IMG/VR virus record: IMGVR_UViG_3300025146_000019
Location: 1-53,546 of that record
Strand: one strand, 5' to 3'
Length of the DNA: 53,546 nt
Source of the DNA: a virus
Part shown: one piece after another, positions 1-7,691 of the stretch
Numbering within the stretch: position 1 is the first letter of the stretch
How the letters are laid out: each line of letters opens with the position of its first letter
The notes under the pieces: model-generated
What the model was told of the DNA's origin: nothing
Database searches by the model: none
The model's input: the letters and a program-made list of their open reading frames with translations, nothing else
Translations under genes and position numbers: made by a program

Positions 1-1931
1 AGCTTCTGCGCCTCACCCCAGCTCGGGCCGACCTCGATGTCGACCTTGCTGGGGACGCGCAGCGGCACGCAGTTCCTCATGATGTCGGCCAGGCCGTGCG
101 CCTGGTCTGGTGATGACAGGCTGAGGTCCAGCTCGTCGTGGACCTGCAGCTGCAGCGGGTAGCCGGCACGGTCGGCCTCCACCATCGCCCTCTTGGTCTG
201 CTCGGCGGAGCTGCCCTGGATGAGGCGGTTGAGCGCCTTGTGTGTCCAGTCGAAGTTCCCCGCGTCGTCGCGCGGGAAGTGGCACACGTGTCCCAGCAGC
301 AGCCGGATCTGCCCTGCCTTCTCCGCGCGACGGGAGCAGCGCCGGCTCAGCTCGCGGGCCCACGGGACCTCCGCGTCGAACTGGTTCAGGATCTCCTGTC
401 CCTCGGGACCGGCCACCACCACCCACCGACCCTTGCGCTGGACGCGCTGCGTGGGCAGGCCCAGGCTCCGGCACAGCTTGGCCCCGCCCATGCCGTACAC
501 CAGGCCGAGGAAGATGTTCTTGGCGTACTTGCGGGGCAGCCCGGTGAGGTCCGCCATCATCTGGTGGAAGTCGGTGCTGGGGTCCTCGCGGTAGCGCTTG
601 GCCGCTATGGCCGCCTTGGGCAGCTCCAGCAGGTCGGCGTAGTGGACGGTGAGGCGCGGCTCCTGCTGGCTGTAGTCCAGCGAGCACCAGACCTCGCCCG
701 GCTCCGGCACATAGATGCTGCGCCACATGGGCCCCAGCTCGTCGTCGCGGGCGGGCTCCTGCTGGACGCCAGGGTGGTTGGCGCTGAGCCGGAACGAGCG
801 GGTGCCCTTCAGGTTGCCGTCCTCGTCCTCACGCCGGATCGGGTTGAATGTCGGGTGGATGCGGCCGCGGACCATGTAGGCCATGCGACTCTCGCAGAAC
901 GTAGTGCGCAGGTTGGAGACGTCCCGAGCACGCCGGATGGCGGCGGCCACCGGGTGGTCGATGGCGCCGAGCACGTGTTTGTCGATGTTGGGCTTGTTCT
1001 GGTCAGTGCGCGGGACCTTCACCCCGATGGACAGCAGCACCTGCTCCAGCACCGTGGCCTTCTTGGCGTCGCCGACGGCAACCTGGATGCCGGTCTTGTG
1101 CTTCACGCGGGCCCAGCAGTCACGCTCCTCCGTGAGCGTCCAGTCGTAGATCTGCTGGAGCTTGGTCTGGTTGATGCGCACGCCGCGGCGGGTCATCTTG
1201 ACCAGCACCTTGGCCACGTCCTGCTCCAGTCGCCAAGCGGCGTCCAAGTCCTGGATGCGCACCTCCTCCCGCTGCTGCGCGTAGATCTCCAGCGGCCCGA
1301 CAGCGTCGCGCTCGGCGTAGGCGCCCACGTAGCGAGCGGGCAGCCGCCACAGCCCCGCCTTCGGGTCCACCCCGTAGTGGCTGGCGGCGGCGCGCAGCAG
1401 CGACTCGTCCTTCAGAGGCAGGTCTCGACGCGCGAGGATGGCGTCGAGCTTGTAGGCGTCCTGGTGCTCGTCGATGAGCGCGTCGAGCGTGGCGATGTCC
1501 GCCACGCGGCAGGGACCCGTCAGGAAGTCCACCCCCTCCTCTGCCAGGTAGTCCAGCTCGTAGTCGGCGCTGTGGACGACCAGCTCCCCGCGAAACACCC
1601 TGGCCTGCTCGGCCAGGTAGCCCAGGACTCCGTCGGCGTCCAGGTTGTCGCCGCCCTCGTGGCGGATGGGCAGGTAGCGCGGCTGCTCACCCTCCACGCA
1701 GAACGCGACGCCGCAGATGAAGCCCCCGCGCCGCACTCCGGGGCCCATGTCGCTGAGCTGCGGGTCGCAGGTCTCGATGTCTATGCTCACCCGCGGGGCG
1801 TCGGCCCAGGAGCTGGGCAGCGAGCTGATGGGTGCTGGGCGCCAGGGTGCATCGGGCAGCAGCCCCGGCAGCGGCATCTGCAGGGGGCGCCCCGGGCGGC
1901 TGGCCGCCTTGGCCTTCTGCTTGGTGGCCAT
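1..1931 (-). CDS. polA: DNA polymerase I family (family A), C-terminus cut by window edge
   Basis: This is the replicative polymerase of the phage, with 643 codons visible before the sequence runs off at base 1. An N-terminal 3'-5' exonuclease domain shows DIET at residues 51-54 (Exo I), HSADYELD near 120-127 (Exo II) and YAERD near 205-209 (Exo III). The polymerase domain has motif A (SLDYSQQEPRL, about 412-425), motif B (RKYAKNIFLGLVYG, about 467-480) and motif C (VHDELD, about 596). No 5'-3' exonuclease domain precedes it, as is usual in phage enzymes. The residue matching E. coli Phe762 in the O helix is Leu475. The ATG at 1931 lies 4 nt after the preceding gene. The family call is secure; the end of the protein is not visible. 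Confidence 0.95.
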   Translation of the reverse strand, partial: MATKQKAKAASRPGRPLQMPLPGLLPDAPWRPAPISSLPSSWADAPRVSIDIETCDPQLSDMGPGVRRGGFICGVAFCVEGEQPRYLPIRHEGGDNLDADGVLGYLAEQARVFRGELVVHSADYELDYLAEEGVDFLTGPCRVADIATLDALIDEHQDAYKLDAILARRDLPLKDESLLRAAASHYGVDPKAGLWRLPARYVGAYAERDAVGPLEIYAQQREEVRIQDLDAAWRLEQDVAKVLVKMTRRGVRINQTKLQQIYDWTLTEERDCWARVKHKTGIQVAVGDAKKATVLEQVLLSIGVKVPRTDQNKPNIDKHVLGAIDHPVAAAIRRARDVSNLRTTFCESRMAYMVRGRIHPTFNPIRREDEDGNLKGTRSFRLSANHPGVQQEPARDDELGPMWRSIYVPEPGEVWCSLDYSQQEPRLTVHYADLLELPKAAIAAKRYREDPSTDFHQMMADLTGLPRKYAKNIFLGLVYGMGGAKLCRSLGLPTQRVQRKGRWVVVAGPEGQEILNQFDAEVPWARELSRRCSRRAEKAGQIRLLLGHVCHFPRDDAGNFDWTHKALNRLIQGSSAEQTKRAMVEADRAGYPLQLQVHDELDLSLSSPDQAHGLADIMRNCVPLRVPSKVDIEVGPSWGEAQK

Positions 1932-1935
1932 GGGC

Positions 1936-2391
1936 TCAGTGGTCCCTTGTGCAGGTCATGCAGTCGGCCGCGTACTGGAAGCCGTGCGGGCACGGCGTGG
2001 GCGGGGGTGGCGGCAGCGGCATCGGCACGCCGGGTGGCCTGCCGGCTACCCCCATGATCTCATGCTCGGTGGCGTCTCGCTGCGCCCGCCGGGCCATCAC
2101 CTCGGCCTTCACCAGCAGCAGGTAGCAGCGCAGGTCGTCGATCTGGTCGAGGAAACCCTCCTCCGCGCCGTCTGCCTCACAGGCCGCGAACACGTCCATG
2201 TGGTGCTGCTCGAGCATGGCGACGATGCGGTCCCACTTGCGGACCAGGCCCTGGTAGAACACGCCCGCACCTCCGTGCCGCTTCCAGGCGCCGTGGTACA
2301 CGGCCTCCTTGGCGCGCACCGTCTCCACGTCCTGCTCTACGACGGCGCGGAGGTAGGCGATGTGCTTGTCGTCCCACTTGCTACTGCTCAT
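1936..2391 (-). CDS. Small helical protein, possibly nucleotide-modification-associated (Nmad1/DUF1599-like)
   Basis: This 151-aa protein has a helical core with YHGAWKRHGGAGVF near residues 32-45, RKWDRI near 51-56 and DQIDDLRCYLLL near 82-93. The spacing resembles the phage-associated Nmad1/DUF1599 family, which often lies beside base-modification enzymes; I know that association from the literature but cannot run a profile here. A proline run and a Cys/His cluster (CPHGFQYAADCMTC) form the tail and could bind a metal. Its start overlaps the end of the deoxynucleotidase-like gene by 11 nt and it ends 4 nt before the polymerase, so it belongs to the modification and replication operon. The family assignment is tentative. 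Confidence 0.55.
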   Translation of the reverse strand: MSSSKWDDKHIAYLRAVVEQDVETVRAKEAVYHGAWKRHGGAGVFYQGLVRKWDRIVAMLEQHHMDVFAACEADGAEEGFLDQIDDLRCYLLLVKAEVMARRAQRDATEHEIMGVAGRPPGVPMPLPPPPPTPCPHGFQYAADCMTCTRDH

Positions 2392-2995
2392 AGATCATCT
2401 CCATCACCCACTCGTGGAGCTGGTCCCACGCGCGGTCCGGCTCCAGGTAGCTGTCCGCCAGGAGCGTGCCGGGCGGCACCGGGTCCTTCGGGTCGTCGTG
2501 GTACGGGTAGCGCACGGAGGCCAGGCGGGCCTCCGGCCAGTGCTTGCGGTAGCTGCGCAGCGTGGACGCCTTGTCGTCGACCAGCAGGTCGAGCTTCACG
2601 AGGTGCTTCCGCGGTACCAGGTTCAGCTGGTCCGCGTGCAGGAACGGCAGGTGGCGCCGCACCCACTTGGTCTTCGCCGAGGCGGACACCGTGCCCCAGG
2701 GTGCAGACACGAGGTGCAGCTCGCATGCAGAGTTCCACTGCTGCAGGTACTCGGGGATCCGTGCACTCAGCAGGGGCAGCTCGGTCCAGAAGAACTCCAT
2801 GTCGAGCAGCTCGCTGCGCACCATCTTGGTGGCTGCCTCGCGCCAGCCGGGCGGCACGCAGTCCTCGAAGTGCCAGTGCCGCAGGTCCGCGGGACCGATG
2901 CGTGCCTCGGGAGGGGCCATCTCGTTGAAGCGCTGGCAGAACTCGCGCTGGATGTCCACGATGATCCCGTCCATGTCCACACCGACCCGGAGCAT
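2381..2995 (-). CDS. HAD-family 5'(3')-deoxyribonucleotidase-like phosphatase
   Basis: The 204-aa protein looks like a compact HAD phosphatase of the 5'(3')-deoxyribonucleotidase type. Motif I is DMDG at residues 7-10 with the nucleophile Asp7 and the acid/base Asp9. A motif II Ser is likely in LVSAPW (95-100), a Lys at 130-134, and the metal-binding pair is in LLVDDK (137-142). Family members remove the phosphate from deoxynucleoside monophosphates. Several 5-hmdU phages use a phosphatase to deplete dTMP, so clearing dTMP or an unwanted dNMP would fit its place right after the thymidylate-synthase homologue. The ATG at 2995 shares one base with the stop of that gene (TGATG). The substrate is inferred. 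Confidence 0.75.
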   Translation of the reverse strand: MLRVGVDMDGIIVDIQREFCQRFNEMAPPEARIGPADLRHWHFEDCVPPGWREAATKMVRSELLDMEFFWTELPLLSARIPEYLQQWNSACELHLVSAPWGTVSASAKTKWVRRHLPFLHADQLNLVPRKHLVKLDLLVDDKASTLRSYRKHWPEARLASVRYPYHDDPKDPVPPGTLLADSYLEPDRAWDQLHEWVMEMIYEQ

Positions 2996-4098
2996 CAGTT
3001 CACCTCCGGGTTGACCGCGTGCGGCCCGTCGTCCCGGGCGCGCTCCCAGGCAGTCATGCGCCGGTCCAGCCACTCCGTGCCGGCTCGGTACCAGTCGGTG
3101 GCGGCACACCCGTGCATCTCCTCGCTGGCCCTGCGGTGGCCCTCCTCACCCCGGTTGCTCACCCAGGCCTCGTGGGCGAGGGCCATGGGCGCGGCCACGT
3201 CCCGGACCCAGGGGTCCTCGAACTTCCGGTGCGGGCCCTCGTCGAGCAGCTGGCGCAGGCTCCGGTCGAATCGGTCCAGGTCCGCGCTCTCCGGGAACAG
3301 CGGGTAGGGTTTCACGGCGCCCGTCACGTAGGGGCAGCCAGCGCAGCCCGAGTAGGGCTTGCTCAGCAGCTGTGGGATGGCCAGCTCCTGCCGACTGGGC
3401 ATCTTGTCGAGCACAGCCAGGTAGGCGTGCCAGTTCACGCTCACCTGGGTCAGCTCACCGACGGGCCTGCCGACGCCCGCGGCCACATACTCCTGGAGCA
3501 TGGAGAAGTGGACCGCGTTGGCCCCGTAGGCGCCCCAGATGACGTCGTTGGAGCGGCAGAACACCGTCATGTCGACGTGACCCGAGGGGCTCACCTGAAC
3601 CGTGGCGGTCAGGTTGCAGGGAGCGTCAGCGCCCCGGTAGCCCAGGTCGGTCTCCGGGTCCCACATCTGGATGACCTGGCGGCGGCAGTTGGGGTCCTGC
3701 CGCAGACCCGCGATGACCTCGCGCACCTGGTCCAGCGGACCGGCCCCCATGATGGTGGGGAACCAGTCGCGCCACCGCCGGCCGTAGGCCCCGTGGAGCA
3801 CCTCGCCGTCGTCGCTGTAGGTGCGCATGCGCTCCACGTAGCGAGCGGGGAAGGCCACGTCGGCTCGACCCGCCAGCATCCACACGCTCTCCAGCAGGTG
3901 GAAGAACGGGTTGGCGTCGCGCCACGCCCAGGTCAGCACCCGCTCCTCCGGGTCGGAGTAGGACGTGCCCACCGGACTGTGGAACTGCACCACGGGACCG
4001 TTGCGGCTGTCGCGCCGCTTCATGAGGCTCTCGTCTCTTGCAACCCGCAGTGCAATCGTGAGTGCCTGGTTTACGTTGCGTGCCAGGATCGTCTGCAT
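2995..4098 (-). CDS. Thymidylate synthase homologue, probable dUMP hydroxymethylase
   Basis: This 367-aa protein belongs to the thymidylate synthase fold. It carries HGAYGRRW at 102-109, the double-Arg phosphate-binding segment CRRQVIQMWDP at 138-148, the nucleophile Cys161 in APCNL, RSND at 182-185 and an Asn at 194 in WGAYGAN, followed by the VNWHAYL histidine segment at 221-227. Classical enzymes have PCH where this has PCN, and the stretch before Asn194 is one residue longer. Homologues in 5-hmdU phages convert dUMP to 5-hydroxymethyl-dUMP, and the kinase and transferase genes that follow make that role likely. The ATG at 4098 follows an AAGGGGGG ribosome site. It could instead be an ordinary dTMP synthase. 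Confidence 0.85.
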   Translation of the reverse strand: MQTILARNVNQALTIALRVARDESLMKRRDSRNGPVVQFHSPVGTSYSDPEERVLTWAWRDANPFFHLLESVWMLAGRADVAFPARYVERMRTYSDDGEVLHGAYGRRWRDWFPTIMGAGPLDQVREVIAGLRQDPNCRRQVIQMWDPETDLGYRGADAPCNLTATVQVSPSGHVDMTVFCRSNDVIWGAYGANAVHFSMLQEYVAAGVGRPVGELTQVSVNWHAYLAVLDKMPSRQELAIPQLLSKPYSGCAGCPYVTGAVKPYPLFPESADLDRFDRSLRQLLDEGPHRKFEDPWVRDVAAPMALAHEAWVSNRGEEGHRRASEEMHGCAATDWYRAGTEWLDRRMTAWERARDDGPHAVNPEVN

Positions 4099-4129
4099 CA
4101 GCCCCCCTTGCTTCTCGTCTCGTCCGCTG

Positions 4130-5011
4130 CTAGGCGGACCGTCTTCCAGCGTAGCGCCGCTTCAGCGGCTGCGACAAGTGGGTAGCTCGGCACCACTTGT
4201 CGTACTCACAGGCCCAGTGCTCCACCTCGCGCATCTCCCAGCGCTCCCAGCCACTGGGCCACCGGACCACGCTCCTGCTCTCCTGCAGCAGCCGATGCAT
4301 CAGCAGGGTCATCTTCCGCTGGTCGCGCTCGCTGGTGTAGCGGTACTGGTCCGGCCTGCCGTGGAACACCCAGCTCAGGCCGCGGGCGCAGCCGGGCCCG
4401 GCGGCGGCCCAGCTGTTGATGTCCGTGGCCATGGACAGCAGCGGAGTCCACCGCAGGTCGCTCACCACCTCGTACGCCATGAACTGGCCGAGGAACGGGC
4501 ACTGCATCAGGTCGGCGTGGGCAGCTGCCAGCGAGCGCCACCCGTGCATCCACATCAGCTGCGCGCGCTGTCGCAGCGCCTCCACGCACCAGATGACCCC
4601 CTCGAGCTTGTTCATGCCGTCCGGCGTCTTCACCAGGTAGGCGCCACCCACCAGCGGGCTGACATCGCGCAGCCGGGTGCGGACCTCCTCGCTGTCCCAG
4701 CGGCCCTCCGCCAGCATGGAGCGCAGCCGCTCGAGCGTCTCGACGCGGTTGATCCAGCGGCAGGCAGCCATGCCAGTGATCAGCTCCGGGCCGCTGCCCC
4801 GCTCCACCAGTGGCTTCCGGACGTGCTCCGCGATCCACTGCGTGGTGCGGTCGTCCTCGCGACGGACGTTGCAGAAGAACCAGGTCGACATGGCCCGGTC
4901 CCCGGTCCAGGGTCCCGGCAGCCCAGCCAGCCGGGCGAGGCGGATCTTCTCCCGCTCCACGGCGGTCTGGAAGAACTCCGCGATGCCCTCCTCGACCTGG
5001 CGGGTGATCAC
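4130..5011 (-). CDS. Amino acid:DNA transferase of the aGPT-PPlase family
   Basis: The 293-aa protein matches the phage family first named alpha-glutamyl/putrescinyl-thymine pyrophosphorylase and later shown to move amino acids onto phosphorylated 5-hydroxymethyl-dU in DNA. Family hallmarks are FCNVRREDD at 46-54, RWINR at 85-89, PFLGQFMAYEVVSDLR at 172-187 and ATDINSWAAAGPGCARGL at 195-212. The enzyme would displace the (pyro)phosphate put on by the kinase encoded just upstream and form a C-N bond to an amino acid or amine. The GTG at 5011 overlaps the kinase stop (GTGA). Which amine it uses cannot be read from sequence; glycine would suit the flavin enzyme at 7.7-8.5 kb. Confidence 0.85.
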   Translation of the reverse strand: MITRQVEEGIAEFFQTAVEREKIRLARLAGLPGPWTGDRAMSTWFFCNVRREDDRTTQWIAEHVRKPLVERGSGPELITGMAACRWINRVETLERLRSMLAEGRWDSEEVRTRLRDVSPLVGGAYLVKTPDGMNKLEGVIWCVEALRQRAQLMWMHGWRSLAAAHADLMQCPFLGQFMAYEVVSDLRWTPLLSMATDINSWAAAGPGCARGLSWVFHGRPDQYRYTSERDQRKMTLLMHRLLQESRSVVRWPSGWERWEMREVEHWACEYDKWCRATHLSQPLKRRYAGRRSA

Positions 5012-5589
5012 GCCGTCCCCCACCCCAGGGCCTCGAGCACCCGGCGCAGCGCGGACTCCCGCCCGTGCCACTCGGCCTGGACGCCCTCCCGCTGGAGGCG
5101 ACCCATGGACAGCTGGGTGGCCTTCACCTTGGCGATGGTGTTGCTTGGGTTCAGCGGGCGTCCATCCCCCCGGGCCCTGCGCCGCTCCTCGATGGAGGCC
5201 ACGCAGATGGCGATGGGCACGTCCAGCGCCACCACCAGCAGCGGCAGTCCATCGCGGTGCATGGCGCCGCACCACTTGGCGTCGCCGGAGAGGAGCAGAC
5301 CCTCGAAGAGGACGTGGTGCCCCTGGCCATGGTACTCGCGGACCAGCTTGTCCACCACCTCGTAGCTGGGCAGCGTGTCGCAGCCACCGCACGCAGTCTC
5401 GTAGTGGCCAGCCACGAACAGTCCTGCGGGCTGACTGCCGGGGTAGCCTGCCTGACGGCGCAGCAGGTAGCCCACAGGGCGCTTGCGGCCGGTCTGTGTG
5501 ACGACGCTCTTGTCCTCGTACCGCCTCATGACCTCGCGCACGAGCGTGCTCTTCCCAGTGCCCGACGTTCCTCGGATGTTGATGATCAC
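5008..5589 (-). CDS. P-loop 5-hydroxymethyl-dU DNA kinase, kinase domain only
   Basis: This 193-aa protein opens with a Walker A loop, GTSGTGKST, at residues 7-15. It also carries GHYETACGGCDTLPS at 61-75 and VLFEG at 93-97, a pattern I associate with phage 5-hmdU DNA kinases. Such kinases phosphorylate the hydroxymethyl group of 5-hmdU within DNA to activate it for amino-acid transfer. The protein is short because it lacks the helical domain; a separate gene at 9.1-10.0 kb seems to supply that part. The GTG at 5589 overlaps the stop of the upstream phosphatase gene (GTGA), and its own stop overlaps the transferase start. Confidence 0.82.
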   Translation of the reverse strand: MIINIRGTSGTGKSTLVREVMRRYEDKSVVTQTGRKRPVGYLLRRQAGYPGSQPAGLFVAGHYETACGGCDTLPSYEVVDKLVREYHGQGHHVLFEGLLLSGDAKWCGAMHRDGLPLLVVALDVPIAICVASIEERRRARGDGRPLNPSNTIAKVKATQLSMGRLQREGVQAEWHGRESALRRVLEALGWGTA

Positions 5590-6032
5590 TTGTTTCTGTT
5601 CTCCAGGTCTGTGGCCAGTAGCCCTCGGCACGCCGCGATGATCAGGTCGACCACCTGCTCGAAGCGGTCCTGCTCGCTGCTCGGGATGAAGGCGGGATCC
5701 GGGATGCGCGGCTGGCTGACGTAGGCGCCCAGGCAGACGGCGGTGCTGGGCAGGTGCCCGTCGCACATGGCGCGCAGGCGCTTCTCGTTGCCGCGGTCCA
5801 TGTACAGGATGAGGTCGTGCCTCAGCAGCATCTCGCGGGTGACCTGCTGCGGCACGTGGCTGTCCAGGTCGTAGCCTCGCGCAGCCATTGCGCGGCGCAT
5901 GCGGCCAGCGGCGACCTTGGCGCGTGGGTGGAAGCCAGCGCTGGTGACGTGCTCGTAGCCCAGGGAGCGGAGCACCGCGGCAGCGGCCGGGCTGCGCATG
6001 TAGTTGCCGTGGCAGAGCACCAGGATCCTCAT
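5586..6032 (-). CDS. Low-molecular-weight protein-tyrosine-phosphatase-like enzyme
   Basis: The 148-aa length and motifs fit the low-molecular-weight phosphatase family. The P-loop CHGNYMRS puts the nucleophile at Cys7 and the phosphate-binding Arg at residue 13 (C-x5-R), and the general acid is Asp112 in IPDPAF. Such enzymes form a phosphocysteine intermediate and act on phosphotyrosine, phosphoarginine or small phosphates. Here the gene is translationally coupled on both sides (ATGA with the amidoligase, GTGA with the DNA kinase). A role in removing or editing phosphates on modified bases is therefore as plausible as dephosphorylating a host protein. The catalytic residues look intact; the substrate is unknown. 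Confidence 0.85.
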   Translation of the reverse strand: MRILVLCHGNYMRSPAAAAVLRSLGYEHVTSAGFHPRAKVAAGRMRRAMAARGYDLDSHVPQQVTREMLLRHDLILYMDRGNEKRLRAMCDGHLPSTAVCLGAYVSQPRIPDPAFIPSSEQDRFEQVVDLIIAACRGLLATDLENRNK

Positions 6033-6952
6033 GGCTGGAACGTCCCCTCCCGTATGCGCTCCAGGTTCCCCCGCACCACGTCCCGGGGCACCGTGCCGTC
6101 GAGGACGGTCGCGCGGTAGCGCACCTCCATCCAGTGAACGTAGGGGGGGAACTGCGGGAACTTCGCCTGGGCGAACCCCTCGTGGAAGATGGCCTCCGGT
6201 CCCCGCCGAGTGTTGAGCGCGTCCAGCAGGAACGCCCGGCACCACCGGGCGCAGGTCACCACCTCGCTGGGCTGGAGAGTGCCGGGGAAGTGCCGGAACT
6301 CGACGGTGTTGGTCTCCTTCCACATCTGGCGGAGGTTCACCGCGGCTCGCGGCTGCGCGTGCCACATGACCCGACCGTGTCGGTCGCGCACGCACTCCGC
6401 CTCGAAGAACTCCTGCACAGTGTCCGCGCGGAGCTGAGCCTCGACCCGCTTGGCGGGCACCCGCGTGTGGTGGCTGACCAGGCGACGGCGCCAGCGGCGC
6501 AGCGCTCCGTTGTACTCCTCGCTGCTGGCGTACTGGTCGCTGGTGGGCCGGCGTATCGGCTCGACCAGCGCCAGCGCCCGCTCCAGAAAGGCGTCGCAGT
6601 AGGCCTGGACCTCCTTCAGCGCGTCCAGGTCGTCGCGCAGGCCCGGCACCCGCACGTGGATGTGCAGGTTGGACCGGTGGTTCACCCGCGACTCCGGGTG
6701 CATCAGGAGGAAGGTCGCCAGCATCAGTCCCTGGCCCTCCGGCGTGGCCGTGGGCGGGGTGTTGACCTCGCCGCCCCGGGTGTTGATCACCCCCCTGGGG
6801 TCCACCGCGCTGCCGTCCGAGTTCATCATGGTGACGTCGCGCTCGTCCACTGCCCAGCCGGGTGGCTCGGTGGGCAGCCCGCGGGTGCGGTCCCAGTCGG
6901 CCAGCTCGTGCTCGGCCCCGTAGGTCCAGGTGCGGCCGGTGCGGTCGGTCAC
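6029..6952 (-). CDS. COOH-NH2 amidoligase (glutamine-synthetase-fold amidoligase family)
   Basis: This 307-aa protein shows the marks of the amidoligase family, whose members use ATP to join a carboxylate to an amine. They are GAEHE at 12-16 near the N-terminus, GGEVNTPPT at 60-68, the metal-binding NLHIHV at 95-100, and AVNLRQM followed by NTVEFRHFPGTL at 204-226. The predicted fold is that of glutamine synthetase. Its gene sits inside the thymidine-modification operon, joined by GTGA to the 90-aa gene before it and by ATGA to the phosphatase after it. I infer that it forms an amide on an amine-bearing thymine or on its precursor. The amine and acid substrates cannot be told from sequence. 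Confidence 0.8.
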   Translation of the reverse strand: MTDRTGRTWTYGAEHELADWDRTRGLPTEPPGWAVDERDVTMMNSDGSAVDPRGVINTRGGEVNTPPTATPEGQGLMLATFLLMHPESRVNHRSNLHIHVRVPGLRDDLDALKEVQAYCDAFLERALALVEPIRRPTSDQYASSEEYNGALRRWRRRLVSHHTRVPAKRVEAQLRADTVQEFFEAECVRDRHGRVMWHAQPRAAVNLRQMWKETNTVEFRHFPGTLQPSEVVTCARWCRAFLLDALNTRRGPEAIFHEGFAQAKFPQFPPYVHWMEVRYRATVLDGTVPRDVVRGNLERIREGTFQP

Positions 6953-7221
6953 CCCTCACCCCCCACATCGTCTCCATCGTCTTCGTCATCCTCGAGAGTA
7001 CCGGACTCCGGCACCACCGGCCTGGGCGAGCCGGCCATCCCGTCCACTCGACGGTACAGCTCCGCGTCGAAGCTGCCGTTGCGCTTCTCCGCCTCCACCT
7101 CCCCCTGCATGACGTTGTGCGCGGCGTCCGCCAGCGCCACCCAGCAGCCGGAACCGTCCACGTACTGGTCCGCCCGGTCCAGCAGGTAGGCGGCCACGTC
7201 CCTGGGCTCGAGCTTCGCCAT
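6949..7221 (-). CDS. Small acidic-tailed protein, unknown function
   Basis: A 90-aa protein starts at ATG 7221, overlapping the cupin stop by the ATGA arrangement. The N-terminal 60 residues look helical (EPRDVAAYLLDRADQYV) and the C-terminus is a low-complexity acidic stretch (TLEDDEDDGDDVGGEG). Acidic tails of this sort are common on small phage proteins that contact DNA-binding partners, but no family is recognised. Its tight coupling to the amidoligase gene on the other side places it within the modification operon. Confidence 0.65.
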   Translation of the reverse strand: MAKLEPRDVAAYLLDRADQYVDGSGCWVALADAAHNVMQGEVEAEKRNGSFDAELYRRVDGMAGSPRPVVPESGTLEDDEDDGDDVGGEG

Positions 7222-7691
7222 CACGAGCGCCTCCGCGCGATGAACTCCTGCCAGGGCAGATAGCCCATGACCGGGCTCCAGAAGCCCCACGACCCCTCGT
7301 CGTCAGCCTTCGGGCCGGTGATGAACAGGGTCCAGCAGTCCTGCTCCCGCAGGTCCACGCGGTGAAAGGTCCTCGAGGTGATCAGGTTGAGCTGCAGCGG
7401 CCGGACCTCGCGCCGGACGATGGTGTCGTCCGGCAACCGCACATCCTCCCAGTAGCCGCCAGCCAGGATGAGCGACACGGCCCACTGCCAGGGGTGGTTG
7501 TGCAGTTCACCGGCGTCGTCTCCGGTGTGGAACTTGTGCAGCATCATGTTGAATGGCCAGCGGCTCCAGCGGCCCTTGCGCGGCCCGCCGAGTAGGTAGA
7601 ACCGCGACAGGTATGGAGTCACCCCATCGCGGTTCCTGATGACTCGGACGCGCAGCCGGTACGAGACCCGCTCCAGCATCCGCCGGATCAC
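7221..7691 (-). CDS. Cupin-like protein with HxH metal-binding signature
   Basis: The 156-aa protein looks like a small cupin. FHTGDDAGELHNHPW carries a Glu and an HxH pair of probable metal ligands, and the later FHRV and WTLFITGPK segments continue the beta-barrel pattern seen in cupins of phages and high-GC bacteria. Cupins of this kind may be dioxygenases, epimerases or simple binding proteins. The GTG at 7691 overlaps the stop of the flavoenzyme (GTGA); an internal ATG at 7679 is the alternative start. Placement between the flavoenzyme and the amidoligase suggests a step in tailoring the modified base, which is inference. Confidence 0.72.
   Translation of the reverse strand: MIRRMLERVSYRLRVRVIRNRDGVTPYLSRFYLLGGPRKGRWSRWPFNMMLHKFHTGDDAGELHNHPWQWAVSLILAGGYWEDVRLPDDTIVRREVRPLQLNLITSRTFHRVDLREQDCWTLFITGPKADDEGSWGFWSPVMGYLPWQEFIARRRS

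Noticed and set aside
138-2057. 639-aa open frame on the plus strand
   Set aside because: It is antisense to the DNA polymerase, whose motifs A, B and C and exonuclease motifs are clear on the minus strand; long antisense frames are expected at this GC content.
5590-5766. N-terminal extension of the DNA kinase
   Set aside because: It is an out-of-frame reading of the phosphatase; GTG 5589 lies just before the Walker A loop and overlaps the upstream stop.
6033-6989. Longer 467-aa frame reading into the phosphatase from upstream
   Set aside because: The upstream part is a frame-shifted reading of the amidoligase gene; the phosphatase has its own ATG at 6032 with an ATGA overlap.
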